A stretch of 64,000 nt of DNA from Streptomyces phaeolivaceus (lineage in GTDB: Bacteria > Actinomycetota > Actinomycetes > Streptomycetales > Streptomycetaceae), in contig NZ_CP045096.1 in assembly GCF_009184865.1 (NCBI RefSeq), positions 6,758,001 through 6,822,000 of the forward strand, written 5' to 3'. Below, in pieces: positions 32,025 through 40,449 of the stretch. A model generated the notes under the pieces. The model was not told the DNA's origin. It made no database searches and saw only the letters and a program-made list of their open reading frames with translations. Every line of letters starts with the position of its first letter. Within the stretch, counting starts at the first letter, position 1. A program made the position numbers and the translations under genes.

Positions 32025-32528
32025 GTGAGCGCACAGCAGATATTCGGTTCGGGCCGTGATGCGAACGGTGACTCGGGCGGTGGCCCGGGTGGTGCATCGG
32101 GCGGTTATCGGCGCGGTGGTTCGGGCGGTGGTTCGGGCGGTGGTTCGGGCGGTGATCGGTCCCGGTCCGGGAGCGCGGGGAAACCCCTCCGGTGGGCGGC
32201 CGACGCGGTGGCGGTGATGCGGGAAGGGGCGCGGCTGCGTCTCGACTACTCGACGCAGAGTCTGTGGCGGGTGGACCGCATGATCGAGGAGATACGGCAG
32301 GAAGGGGTGCCGTATGCCGCCGCGGAGGGCGCGTTGCGCGGGTTCGGGGCGTACGGGGGTGAGGTCGTCGTGCGGTGGGCCGGGGGTGAGTGGGTCGAGT
32401 CGGGCGGGGGGTTCTGGGTGCGGACGCTCGACGGCCGCTTCTGGGATCCGCTCGACGAGGCCCGGCGGTGCTTCGTGGGGGAGGGGTCGCTGCGGCTGCT
32501 GTGCCGCGACGCGATGGCCTCCGGCTGA
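32025..32528 (+). CDS. Conserved hypothetical protein with Gly/Ser-rich N-terminus
   Basis: The N-terminal 50 residues are Gly/Ser repeats (GGSGGGSGGGSGGDRSRSGS) encoded by a GGCGGTGGTTCG-type DNA repeat. The folded part starts at KPLRWAADAVAVMREGARLR LDYSTQSLWRVDRMIEEIRQ and continues GVPYAAAEGALRGFGAYGGE, VVVRWAGGEWVESGGGFWVR and DGRFWDPLDEARRCF. This helical then beta-rich layout is a recurrent Streptomyces unknown family. GTG 32025 is the likely start but its ribosome site is weak; an ATG at 31947 gives a longer basic N-terminus. Confidence 0.65.
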   Translation: MSAQQIFGSGRDANGDSGGGPGGASGGYRRGGSGGGSGGGSGGDRSRSGSAGKPLRWAADAVAVMREGARLRLDYSTQSLWRVDRMIEEIRQEGVPYAAAEGALRGFGAYGGEVVVRWAGGEWVESGGGFWVRTLDGRFWDPLDEARRCFVGEGSLRLLCRDAMASG

Positions 32529-32561
32529 GGGCGGGGTGAGGGGTGGGGTGGGGTGGCTTTT

Positions 32562-32730
32562 GGGTGCGTTGTCGGGTGCGGGTCCGGTGGGGGCTTCTCG
32601 CGCAGTTCCCCGCGCCCCCTGAGGGCCTTCGGCCACTCAGGGCGAAAAGCATGGGGCGCAGCCCTGCTTTTCGCCGGGCGCGGGGAACTGCGCGAGAAGC
32701 CCCACCGGACCGGTACCCGACGACGCACCC
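32562..32730. repeat. Large inverted repeat (two 55-bp arms with nested hairpins)
   Basis: Bases 32562-32617 and 32676-32730 are inverted copies with four mismatches and one indel; each contains the type 2 repeat core (CTCGCGCAGTTCCCCGCGCC). Inside the arms are a CTGAG/CTCAG hairpin (32619-32640) and GGCGAAAAGCA / TGCTTTTCGCC (32641-32651, 32665-32675). The structure fills much of the 357-bp gap before the sigma factor gene. Confidence 0.85.
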
Positions 32731-32885
32731 GTCACCACCCCCGCCGCACTGTGACACTTCCGCGGAGCGCGACGCAGAGGTCCGTGGGGGCTTGGCGGCG
32801 GTCGGGACGGTCCCCGGGAAGGCGATCCCGGCACTGACTTGGCGCTGTCTCGGACAGTTGGGGCCAGGGAGGGGAACCTCGGCGC

Positions 32886-33476
32886 GTGCAGGCGTACGAC
32901 GGGGAGCTGGGCGCGGCCGTCGCGCGGGCCCAGGCCGGTGACGAGGCCGCCTTCGCGGTGGCGTACCGGCTCGTGCAGCCCGGACTGCTGGGGTATCTGC
33001 GCGGCATCGTCGGGGACGACGCGGAGGACGTCGCCTCGGACGCCTGGCTGGAGATCGCGCGGGACCTCGGGCGGTTCAAGGGCGACGGCGCGGGCTTCCG
33101 GGGCTGGAGCGCGACCATCGCCCGGCACCGGGCCCTGGACCATCTGCGGCGCCAGAAGGTCAGACCCCGGGCGACCGCGCTGGAGAACGATCTGCTGGAA
33201 CTGCCGGGCGCGTACAGCACCCAGGACCAGGCGCTGGAGGCCCTCTCCACCGACCAGGCCCTCGCGCTGGTCGCCCGGCTGCCGCGCGACCAGGCCGAGG
33301 CCGTACTGCTGCGGGTGGTCGTCGGCCTCGACGGCCCCGCCGCCGCCCGCGTCCTCGGCAAACGGCCCGGCGCGGTCCGCACCGCCACCCACCGGGGACT
33401 GAAGCGCCTCGCCCTGCTCCTCCGGAGCGAGGGTGTGACGGATGACGGTCCCCACACGCTGGGGGAGTCGAGATGA
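32886..33476 (+). CDS. ECF-type sigma-70 family RNA polymerase sigma factor (pair 1)
   Basis: 196 residues. Region 2: AVAYRLVQPGLLGYLRGIVG, DDAEDVASDAWLEIARDLGR, GFRGWSATIARHRALDHLRR QK. Region 4: LALVARLPRDQAEAVLLRVV and ARVLGKRPGAVRTATHRGLKRL. GTG start with GGGAGGGG upstream. The stop overlaps the start of the membrane partner gene (ATGA, 33473-33476), the usual arrangement for a sigma/anti-sigma pair. Closely similar to the sigma factor at 35129, so the two pairs arose by duplication. Confidence 0.92.
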   Translation: MQAYDGELGAAVARAQAGDEAAFAVAYRLVQPGLLGYLRGIVGDDAEDVASDAWLEIARDLGRFKGDGAGFRGWSATIARHRALDHLRRQKVRPRATALENDLLELPGAYSTQDQALEALSTDQALALVARLPRDQAEAVLLRVVVGLDGPAAARVLGKRPGAVRTATHRGLKRLALLLRSEGVTDDGPHTLGESR

Positions 33477-34738
33477 CCGACAGCGGCGCCGGCCTCGGCC
33501 CTGAACGCGACCCCTGCGGCCATGACACCAGCGGGAGCGGGACGCACGGCGAGAGGGAAGGGTGCGAGATGCCGTCGGGCAGGACGGATCCGGACAGGGA
33601 CGAAGGGCGCGACGGGGGAGAGCGTGGGGACGGCCGGGGTGGCCGCGACGGTCGCGACGGCCGTGACGGTGGCGAGCGCGGCGCCGGAGAGCTGCACGTC
33701 GGCCCCGCCCGCCGGGGTGTGAAGGACGACGACGCCACCGCCGGCCCCGACCGCCGGGGTGTGAAGGACGACGACGCCACCGCCGGCCCCGACCGCCGGG
33801 GTGTGAAGGACGACGACGCCACCGCCGGCCCCGCCCGCCGGGGTGTGAAGGACGACGACGCCACCGCCGGCGCCGCCCGCCGGGGTGTGAAGGACGACGA
33901 CGCCACCGCCGGCGCCGACCACGTCCGCGACACGGCCCTACTCGACACCGCCGCCGCGTCGGCGACCGGCGCCCCCGTACTCCCCGTCCCGTCCGACGGC
34001 GTCACCCCCTCCGTCGACTCGCTGCTCGCCGCCGCCGTACGCGGTGGCGCCTCGGCCGGCAGCGCCGGGGAGGCGCGGGCGGTGGCCGCGTTCCGGGCGG
34101 CGCGGGAGAAGGGGACGCGGGCGGCCCGTACCCGGCGGCGGGACGACTGGCGGCCGAACCCGCGGCGCCGCGTGCAGCTGTCGATACGCACCACCCTGGC
34201 CGTACTGCTGGCCAGCCTCACCCTCGGCGGCGTCGCCTTCGCGGCGATCGGCTCCGCCACGCGCGACGACGAGGGCGCGGGCGAGGGCTCCGGCGGTCAC
34301 GGAGACCGGGAGCCGCGCCCCCGCACCACCGAGAGCGCCCCCGCCCGCCCCGGCCCGCCCACCTCCACCACCCCACGCCCGAACCCCTCGACGACCGAGG
34401 ACCCCGCCACCTCCCCCCAGCCGCAGAAGACCGACCGCCGGACCGACGGCGACGCCGGCGACAGCGGCAACGACGATGACCAGCGCGGTGACGGCGGTGA
34501 TCGCCCCTCTTCCGGGGCGCGCACCGATACCGCCCCCGGTCCCGGTCCCGGCGCCGATACCGATGACCGGTCAGGGCAGTCCCCCCGACCGGGCGCGCCG
34601 AACGCGTCGGGTGAGCCGAGGGCGTCGAACGAGCCGGGTCGCCCCGGCGGGTCCGGCGGCGGGGCCGTCGGCGGGCCGGCGGACGCGGGCGGAGACGGGG
34701 CCCGAGGGGCGGAGCAAGGGGCCGGGAGAACGAAGTGA
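33473..34738 (+). CDS. Putative membrane-bound anti-sigma partner with 14-residue repeats (pair 1)
   Basis: 421 residues. The N-terminal half is disordered and charged (Asp, Arg, Gly) and contains five consecutive 14-residue repeats RRGVKDDDATAG(P/A)(A/D). Then come VDSLLAAAVRGGASAGSAGE ARAVAAFRAAREKG, a single helix (VQLSIRTTLAVLLASLTLGG VAFAAIG) and a long Thr/Pro/Asp/Gly-rich outer tail. The operonic overlap with the ECF gene and the single membrane span suggest an anti-sigma role. No zinc-type HxxxCxxC motif is present, and the GEARAVAAFRAAR segment is the part shared with the partner of pair 2. Function inferred from position. Confidence 0.75.
   Translation: MTDSGAGLGPERDPCGHDTSGSGTHGEREGCEMPSGRTDPDRDEGRDGGERGDGRGGRDGRDGRDGGERGAGELHVGPARRGVKDDDATAGPDRRGVKDDDATAGPDRRGVKDDDATAGPARRGVKDDDATAGAARRGVKDDDATAGADHVRDTALLDTAAASATGAPVLPVPSDGVTPSVDSLLAAAVRGGASAGSAGEARAVAAFRAAREKGTRAARTRRRDDWRPNPRRRVQLSIRTTLAVLLASLTLGGVAFAAIGSATRDDEGAGEGSGGHGDREPRPRTTESAPARPGPPTSTTPRPNPSTTEDPATSPQPQKTDRRTDGDAGDSGNDDDQRGDGGDRPSSGARTDTAPGPGPGADTDDRSGQSPRPGAPNASGEPRASNEPGRPGGSGGGAVGGPADAGGDGARGAEQGAGRTK
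33710..33919 (+). repeat. Five tandem 42-bp repeats inside the anti-sigma-like gene
   Basis: Five head-to-tail units (33710-33751, 33752-33793, 33794-33835, 33836-33877, 33878-33919) begin CGCCGGGGTGTGAAGGACGA and are nearly identical; differences are confined to the last codons of each unit. The unit length keeps the frame, so copy number can change without breaking the protein. Confidence 0.95.
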
Positions 34739-34799
34739 GGCCGGCGTGCTCGCAAGACCCCCGTACTCGCAAGACACCCGGCCGACTCCGCCGATGGCA

Positions 34800-34841
34800 A
34801 CGGTCGGGGCCGCCACCCCCCACAGGAGAGGCCCCGACCGT
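34800..34841 (+). terminator. Terminator hairpin after pair 1
   Basis: ACGGTCGGGGCC (34800-34811) and GGCCCCGACCGT (34830-34841) form a perfect 12-bp stem. The gap from 34739 to 35128 also holds the presumed promoter of pair 2, with AT-richer sequence around 34890-34950, but no clear boxes. Confidence 0.7.
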
Positions 34842-35128
34842 CGCGCGGCACGGGCCGCGCGGCGACCCGTACTCCCTACAGCGCCGCGACCGCGTTTTCT
34901 GTCACACCTCTCCGTGTCGCTCTCCGCATCACGAGTTAGTTGCATGTTCTACGGACATGGACGGTCAGCGGTTTCAGGCCGTAACGTGCCATTCGCGCCG
35001 GATCGCGGTTGGCGGAAGACCACCGCAACCACAGCGGTACCTGGGCCGCGACCATCGAGCGAGAAACCACAACGGCGAGAACCCGGTCCGCGACAGCGGT
35101 ACCGGCTGAGGCGCAGAGGGGCGCGTGG

Positions 35129-35815
35129 GTGCTGGGGGACGACGCGGAGCTGACCGCCGCGGTGCTTGCGGCACAGGACGGGGACGAGACCGCGTTCCGG
35201 ACTGTGTACCGCGCGGTGCACCCACGGCTGCTCGGGTACGTGCGGACGCTGGTCGGCGACCCGGACGCGGAGGACGTCACCTCCGAGTCCTGGCTCCAGA
35301 TAGCCCGTGACCTGGAGCGCTTCAGCGGAGACGCCGACCGGTTCCGCGGTTGGGCCGCGCGGATCGCCCGCAACCGGGCCCTCGACCACATACGTATGCG
35401 GGGGCGCAGGCCCGCGACCGTCGGCGACGAGACCGAGCTGACCGGCAAGGCCGCCGAGTCCGACACGGCCGGCGAGGCGATGGAGGCCCTGGCGACCGGC
35501 CGCACCCTGTCGCTCATCGCCCAGCTGCCCCAGGACCAGGCCGAGGCGGTCGTCCTGCGGGTCGTCGTCGGCCTCGACGCCAAGACCGCGGCCCAGACCC
35601 TGGGCAAGCGCGCGGGAGCCGTACGGACGGCCGCGCACCGGGGGTTGAAACGGCTCGCCGAACTGATCGGGGAGAATCCGGAGACGGCTTCGGATGCCGA
35701 CCCGGATTCCGGCGACCCGCTGGACGCCGTCCCCCCACCGAGAGGCGCGCGGGTACGCGCGGCCACGTCCGCCGGTGTGACGCATACGCGTTCGCGGACG
35801 CAGAAGGATGTGTGA
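35129..35815 (+). CDS. ECF-type sigma-70 family RNA polymerase sigma factor (pair 2)
   Basis: 228 residues from GTG 35129 (GAGGGG seven bases upstream); a TTG at 35009 would add 40 residues of unlikely sequence. Region 2: FRTVYRAVHPRLLGYVRTLV, DAEDVTSESWLQIARDLERF and FRGWAARIARNRALDHIRMR. Region 4: LSLIAQLPQDQAEAVVLRVV and AQTLGKRAGAVRTAAHRGLKRL. A C-terminal extension of about 50 residues is rich in Asp, Pro and Arg. It matches the sigma factor of pair 1 along its length. Its stop overlaps the next gene by one base (TGATG). Confidence 0.92.
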   Translation: MLGDDAELTAAVLAAQDGDETAFRTVYRAVHPRLLGYVRTLVGDPDAEDVTSESWLQIARDLERFSGDADRFRGWAARIARNRALDHIRMRGRRPATVGDETELTGKAAESDTAGEAMEALATGRTLSLIAQLPQDQAEAVVLRVVVGLDAKTAAQTLGKRAGAVRTAAHRGLKRLAELIGENPETASDADPDSGDPLDAVPPPRGARVRAATSAGVTHTRSRTQKDV

Positions 35816-37200
35816 TGGCCGACGAGCAGTACAGGTGGCTGAACCGCGACGCCGCGGAGCGGCTGCTGCGTGGGGAGCCGCTCGAAGCCGTCGACGCCGA
35901 CACCCGCGCCCGTGCCGACCGGCTCGCCGAAGCGCTGGACGCCCTGGCCGCCGAGGCCGCGCCGATCCCGCCACAGAATCCTGAACTCCCGGGCGAGGCC
36001 GCCGCGTTGGCCGCCTTCCGCACCGCTCGTACGGAGCGTACGGAGCGTACGGAGCGTACGGAGCGCGCGGCGCGTACGGGGGACATGCGGCGCACGGCCC
36101 GCTCCGGCCTCGCCGCCCCCGCCGATGAGGGCGGCCCGGACGCCGAGCCCGGCAGGGGAGGTCGTCCGGCGCCGCACTCCACCGCGACACCCGCCGCCGA
36201 CGCGGGGCTCGTCCACCTCGGACGCCCGTCGAGGCCGCGCGCGGTGCCGGACGGGCGCCGGGCCCGCTGGGGCCGGCCGGTGCGGTACGGGCTGGTCGCG
36301 GCCCTGGCCGCCGGGATGCTCGGCGGGGTCACGGCGGTGACCGGCGGCGGCGCGCTGAGCGCGTTCCGCGACGAGGAACCGGAACCCTCCGCCTCCCTCA
36401 CCGCCGCCCGCTCGCCGGACCGGCCGCTGATGTCGCCGACGCCGAACACCGAGCAGGGCGACGGCGGACGCGGGGCGTGGGGCGGGGCGACACCCGAATC
36501 CACGCCGGACGCCTCCTCGAAGGGCGACGCCCCCTCGGGCGACGGCACCGGCGGCACCGGCGGCACCGGCGGCACCGGCGGCACCGGCGGCACCGACGAG
36601 GACGAGCGGTCCGACGACTCCGCGAAGGACGAGGACACCACGCGGGAGAGCTGGAGCGGCGTGCTCTCCGCCTGCCGTGACATGCGCGACGGCAGGGAAC
36701 TGGACGCCGAACGCCGACGCGGCCTGGAGGATGCGGCGGGCGGCAAGGGCAAGGGGCAGCTGAAGCGGTTCTGCGAAGGCGTCCTGGCCGGCGGCTTCGG
36801 CAACCCCGGCAACGCGAAGCGTCCGGCGACGGGAACCGGGTCGGACAAGGGCGCCGGCGCCGGCACGTCGGACTCCGGCGGCTCCAGCGGCCCCGCGGGC
36901 GGCGGTGACAAGAACGCCCGATCCGGCAACGACTCCGACGAGGACGACGACTCGGACCACGGCAAAGGCCGCAAGGGCAACGGCAACGGCAAGGGCAACG
37001 GCAACGGTAAGAACCGCGACGGTAAGAACCGCGACGGCAACGGCAAGGGCCAGGGAAACGGCTCCTGGAGCGGCGACGGCAAGAACAAGGGCGGCAAGAA
37101 CAACAAGGGCGGGAAGGGGAACGGTGGCGGCGACGGTCGCCGTGACCGGCTCGCGGCGCTGACCCCCGTCGACGCCACCGCCCGCGTCACCCTCTCCTGA
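35815..37200 (+). CDS. Putative membrane-bound anti-sigma partner, repetitive (pair 2)
   Basis: 461 residues. The cytoplasmic part begins MADEQYRWLNRDAAERLLRG, then ARADRLAEALDALAAEAAPI PP and LPGEAAALAAFRTARTERTE RTERTER (9-bp DNA repeat at about 36030-36070). One helix follows (PVRYGLVAALAAGMLGGVTA V). The outer part has a GGTGGTGGT run (36544-36592), a conserved two-Cys segment (WSGVLSACRDMRDGRELDAE and QLKRFCEGVLAGGF), and a C-terminus of Gly/Asn/Lys/Asp repeats (GNGNGKGNGNGKNRDGKNRD). It is translationally coupled to the sigma factor and topologically like the pair 1 partner, so an anti-sigma or wall-sensing role is inferred. Confidence 0.78.
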   Translation: MADEQYRWLNRDAAERLLRGEPLEAVDADTRARADRLAEALDALAAEAAPIPPQNPELPGEAAALAAFRTARTERTERTERTERAARTGDMRRTARSGLAAPADEGGPDAEPGRGGRPAPHSTATPAADAGLVHLGRPSRPRAVPDGRRARWGRPVRYGLVAALAAGMLGGVTAVTGGGALSAFRDEEPEPSASLTAARSPDRPLMSPTPNTEQGDGGRGAWGGATPESTPDASSKGDAPSGDGTGGTGGTGGTGGTGGTDEDERSDDSAKDEDTTRESWSGVLSACRDMRDGRELDAERRRGLEDAAGGKGKGQLKRFCEGVLAGGFGNPGNAKRPATGTGSDKGAGAGTSDSGGSSGPAGGGDKNARSGNDSDEDDDSDHGKGRKGNGNGKGNGNGKNRDGKNRDGNGKGQGNGSWSGDGKNKGGKNNKGGKGNGGGDGRRDRLAALTPVDATARVTLS

Positions 37201-37343
37201 CCTGCGCTTTCGTAGCCGTCAGAACTTCTTTCGCGGAACGGGTAACACTTTCGGCGGCCCCGGCGCAGTAATGAGTGAGCCGACTGGTCATCGGCCGTCG
37301 CACAGAGCCGGGGTTCCCCCCGTACCTGCGGCTCGTGCACCTC

Positions 37344-37382
37344 GGCGCGGGCGGGACACGTTCCCCCGGTCCCGCCCGCGCC
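37344..37382. terminator. Bidirectional terminator after pair 2
   Basis: GGCGCGGGCGGGAC (37344-37357) and GTCCCGCCCGCGCC (37369-37382) form a perfect 14-bp stem with an 11-base loop between convergent genes. The remaining gap (37201-37495) is C-rich with no gene. Confidence 0.85.
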
Positions 37383-37495
37383 CCATAACCCCCGTGTTTC
37401 CCCCGTGGTCCCCCGTGACCCCGTACTCCCCCTGACGCGGCGGCCCCCCTCCCGCTATGCACGATGTGGCGCACGTCACTCCGCGGTTCTCCGCT

Positions 37496-38413
37496 TCACC
37501 AGTACACGACGACCTTGTCGCCGTTCCTGACCTGCGCGAACAGCTGGGCGATCGCCGCCTCGTCCCGGACGTTGACGCAGCCGTGCGAGGCGCCGTAGTA
37601 GCCACGGGCCGCGAAGTCGGCCGAGTAGTGGACGGCCTGGCCGCCGCTGAAGAACATGGCGTACGGCATGGGAGTGTCGTAGAGGGTCGACCAGTGGTCG
37701 CGGGATTTGAAGTAGACCTGGAAGACGCCCTCGCGGGTGGGGGTGCCCTCCGAGCCGAACCGCACCTCGACCGTCCTCAGCGTCCGGCCGTCCACCATCC
37801 AGCGCAGTGTGCGGCTCGTCTTGCTGATGCACAGCACCCGGCCCGTCAGACAGCGCGGATCGGGTGACGCGGCGGGCTGCCCGCCGTACGCGTACAGGTC
37901 CCACTTGCCGGGCTCCCGCGTCATGTTCAGCAGCCGCGCCCAGGTGACGCTGTCCGTCTTCCCGGTCTGCGGCAGCCCGCGCTTGCCCTGGAAGCCCCTG
38001 ACGGCCCGGACCGTCGGCTCGTCGTACGTCCCCGTGGGCCCGGCGAAGAGCCAGGCGATCTGCCGCAGCCGGGCCTGCAACTCGCGTACGTCCAGCCCTT
38101 CGTCACCCTGGGACCAGAGCACCTTGGGGGCGGGCGTGGGGCTCGGCGGGGGCGTGGGGGTGGGCGGTGGGGTCGTCGCGGCCGTCCCGCGCCCGCCCTT
38201 GCCGTCCCCGCCGTCCCCGCCGTCCTGCTTGGGGATGCCGCTCGGGACGTCGCTCGGGGTGGGGCTCGGGGTGGCGCCGGGCGTGCCGGTCGTGTCGACG
38301 CGCACGGGCTGGCGCTGGCCGCCGTGCACCTCGATCCCCTGGGCCGTGCAGGCGCCGGCCATGGCGAGTGCCGCGAGCGCGGCCACCGATCTCCGCATGT
38401 CCTTGGTACGCAT
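37496..38413 (-). CDS. L,D-transpeptidase lipoprotein with peptidoglycan-binding domain
   Basis: 305 residues. The signal peptide ends in a lipobox-like LAMAGAC, so it is anchored in the outer leaflet. A long Pro/Thr/Gly linker follows. The PG_binding_1 domain reads [20 protein letters not shown], then [20 protein letters not shown] and WARLL. The YkuD domain reads [20 protein letters not shown] and ends in [33 protein letters not shown], with catalytic His and Cys in SHGCVNV. It forms 3-3 crosslinks in peptidoglycan. ATG 38413 is used; the nearby internal ATG (MRRSVAAL) is 15 bases downstream. Confidence 0.93.
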   Translation of the reverse strand: MRTKDMRRSVAALAALAMAGACTAQGIEVHGGQRQPVRVDTTGTPGATPSPTPSDVPSGIPKQDGGDGGDGKGGRGTAATTPPPTPTPPPSPTPAPKVLWSQGDEGLDVRELQARLRQIAWLFAGPTGTYDEPTVRAVRGFQGKRGLPQTGKTDSVTWARLLNMTREPGKWDLYAYGGQPAASPDPRCLTGRVLCISKTSRTLRWMVDGRTLRTVEVRFGSEGTPTREGVFQVYFKSRDHWSTLYDTPMPYAMFFSGGQAVHYSADFAARGYYGASHGCVNVRDEAAIAQLFAQVRNGDKVVVYW

Positions 38414-38598
38414 CAGGGCCCCCGTCGTCTCATGATCCGCCGCGTCCGGCCGTTCTCCCGGACAGGTTTCCCGGACGTGACCCGTCGCGAACAAACAGGC
38501 ATGGTTGTGAGCAAGGTCCCAGCCAGGCGCACTCCATCGGGTGCCGACCCGCCGGGTGCCGGGCAGTGGGGCGACCGATCGGGACGGAGGAACACGCC

Positions 38599-40179
38599 AT
38601 GGCGCGCGAGTCGGAGTCCGGACTGCCCATCGAGCCGGTGTACGGGCCGGAGGCACTGGAAGGCTGGGACCCGGCCGAGAGACTGGGCACGCCCGGCGGC
38701 TATCCGTTCACCCGCGGTGTCTACCCGTCGATGTACACCGGCCGCCCCTGGACCATGCGCCAGTACGCCGGTTTCGGTACGGCCGTGGAGTCCAACGCCC
38801 GCTACCGGCAGCTCATCGCCCACGGCACGACGGGTCTGTCCGTCGCCTTCGACCTGCCCACCCAGATGGGGTACGACTCCGACGCCCCGATCGCCCACGG
38901 CGAGGTCGGCAAGGTGGGCGTGGCGATCGACTCCGTCGAGGACATGCGGGTGCTGTTCGACGGCATCCCGCTGGACAAGGTCTCGACGTCGATGACGATC
39001 AACGCGCCGGCGGCCCTGCTGCTGCTGATGTACGAACTGGTCGGCGAGGAGCAGGGCGTACCGGCGGGCCGGCTTACCGGCACGATCCAGAACGACGTGC
39101 TGAAGGAGTACATCGCGCGCGGGACGTACATCTTCCCGCCCAAGCCCTCGCTCCGGCTGATCGCCGACACCTTCAGGTACTGCGGGGCCGAGATCCCGAA
39201 GTGGAACACGATCTCGATCTCCGGCTACCACATGGCCGAGGCGGGCGCCTCGCCCGCGCAGGAGATCGCGTTCACCCTCGCGGACGGTGTCGAGTACGTC
39301 CGTACGGCGCTCGCGGCCGGCATGGACGTCGACGAGTTCGCCCCCCGGCTGTCGTTCTTCTTCGTGGCCCGGACGACGCTCCTGGAGGAGGTCGCCAAGT
39401 TCCGCGCGGCGCGCAGGATCTGGGCCCGGGTGATGCGGGAGGAGTTCGGCGCGCGGAACCCCAAGTCCCTGATGCTGCGGTTCCACACCCAGACGGCCGG
39501 GGTCCAACTGACCGCGCAGCAGCCCGAGGTGAACCTCGTCCGGGTCGCCGTGCAGGGCCTGGCGGCGGTGCTGGGCGGCACCCAGTCCCTGCACACCAAC
39601 TCCTTCGACGAGGCGATCGCCCTCCCCACCGACAAGAGCGCCCGTCTCGCCCTGCGCACACAGCAGGTGCTGGCGTACGAGACGGATGTGACGGCGACGG
39701 TCGACCCCTTCGCGGGCTCGTACGTCATCGAGCGGATGACCGACGACGTGGAGGCGGCGGCGGTCGGGCTGATGCGGAAGGTCGAGGACCTCGGTGGGGC
39801 CGTGGCCGCCATCGAACACGGCTTCCAGAAGGGCGAGATCGAGCGCAGCGCGTACCGCGTCGCCCAGGAGACCGACTCCGGCGAGCGGGTCGTGGTCGGC
39901 GTCAACCGTTTCCGGCTCGACGCCGAGGAGCCGTACGAGCCGCTGCGGGTGGACCCGGCCATCGAGGCCCAGCAGACCGAGCGGCTGGCGAGACTGCGGG
40001 CCGGGCGCGACCAGCGGGCGGTGGACTCCGCCCTGGCCGCGCTGAGGAAGGCGGCCGAGGGCGAGGACAACGTGCTGTACCCGATGAAGACCGCGCTCCG
40101 GGCCCGCACCACGGTGGGCGAGGTGTGCGGCGCACTGCGCGAGGTGTGGGGGACGTACGTCCCGAGCGACACGTTCTGA
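38599..40179 (+). CDS. Acyl-CoA mutase large subunit (methylmalonyl-CoA mutase family, no B12 domain)
   Basis: 526 residues covering only the substrate-binding barrel. Conserved: [74 protein letters not shown] and [13 protein letters not shown], then [18 protein letters not shown]. The Tyr in RQYAGF and the Arg in PSLRLIAD correspond, from memory, to carboxylate-contacting residues of methylmalonyl-CoA mutase (Y89, R207), whereas isobutyryl-CoA mutase differs there. The C-terminal DxHxxG cobalamin domain is absent, so a separate small B12-binding subunit is required and none lies nearby. GGAGG is 8 bases before the ATG. Exact substrate undetermined. Confidence 0.92.
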   Translation: MARESESGLPIEPVYGPEALEGWDPAERLGTPGGYPFTRGVYPSMYTGRPWTMRQYAGFGTAVESNARYRQLIAHGTTGLSVAFDLPTQMGYDSDAPIAHGEVGKVGVAIDSVEDMRVLFDGIPLDKVSTSMTINAPAALLLLMYELVGEEQGVPAGRLTGTIQNDVLKEYIARGTYIFPPKPSLRLIADTFRYCGAEIPKWNTISISGYHMAEAGASPAQEIAFTLADGVEYVRTALAAGMDVDEFAPRLSFFFVARTTLLEEVAKFRAARRIWARVMREEFGARNPKSLMLRFHTQTAGVQLTAQQPEVNLVRVAVQGLAAVLGGTQSLHTNSFDEAIALPTDKSARLALRTQQVLAYETDVTATVDPFAGSYVIERMTDDVEAAAVGLMRKVEDLGGAVAAIEHGFQKGEIERSAYRVAQETDSGERVVVGVNRFRLDAEEPYEPLRVDPAIEAQQTERLARLRAGRDQRAVDSALAALRKAAEGEDNVLYPMKTALRARTTVGEVCGALREVWGTYVPSDTF

Positions 40180-40244
40180 CGGCCGCCGCGCACCGGGCCG
40201 ACGGGCTGGCGGACGGGCTGACCGACCGGCTGAAGGACGGGCGG

Positions 40245-40376
40245 GCCGGGGAACGGGCTGTCGGCCCGCTCCACGACCAGGGCGGGGGTGCCGCGTCGGG
40301 CCAGGTCGACGGCGAGGGCGAGGCCGGTGGGGCCGGCGCCGACGATCAGGACAGGGGTGTGGACGGTGTCGCTCAT
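40245..40376 (-). pseudogene. N-terminal stub of an FAD-dependent monooxygenase
   Basis: The first 44 codons read MSDTVHTPVLIVGAGPTGLA, then LAVDLARRGTPALVVERADS PFPG: the Rossmann GxGxxG motif and first strands of an aromatic-hydroxylase-type flavoenzyme. Sequence after PFPG loses all family resemblance (PPVLQPVGQPVRQPVG) and runs into the 3' end of the mutase gene. More than 90% of the gene is therefore missing. It is divergent from a TetR gene, and both share the palindromic operator region. Confidence 0.8.
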
Positions 40377-40389
40377 CGGCGCGACTCTC

Positions 40390-40441
40390 CTTAACGGTGT
40401 TAAGTAGCTCTGTGCGGCAGCATGCGCTTAACGCCGTTAAG
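40390..40441. promoter_or_regulatory. Paired palindromic operators between the monooxygenase stub and the TetR gene
   Basis: CTTAACGGTGTTAAG (40390-40404) and CTTAACGCCGTTAAG (40427-40441) are perfect inverted repeats with the same CTTAAC/GTTAAG arms, 37 bases apart centre to centre. The second lies just before the GTG start of the TetR gene. They are the expected binding sites of that TetR protein for divergent control. Confidence 0.85.
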
Positions 40442-40449
40442 CTGTCAAC

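Noticed and set aside
33710..33919. CRISPR-like regular array
   Set aside because: The 42-bp units are contiguous, coding and without spacers; no cas gene is present.
35009..35128. TTG start at 35009 for the second ECF sigma factor
   Set aside because: The added 40 residues have no homology to sigma factors, while GTG 35129 has a well-placed GAGGGG and gives the usual length.
38414..38598. Cobalamin riboswitch before the acyl-CoA mutase gene
   Set aside because: I looked for the conserved B12-box pattern and found only an unrelated GGGCAGTGGGG segment; no supporting stems were seen.
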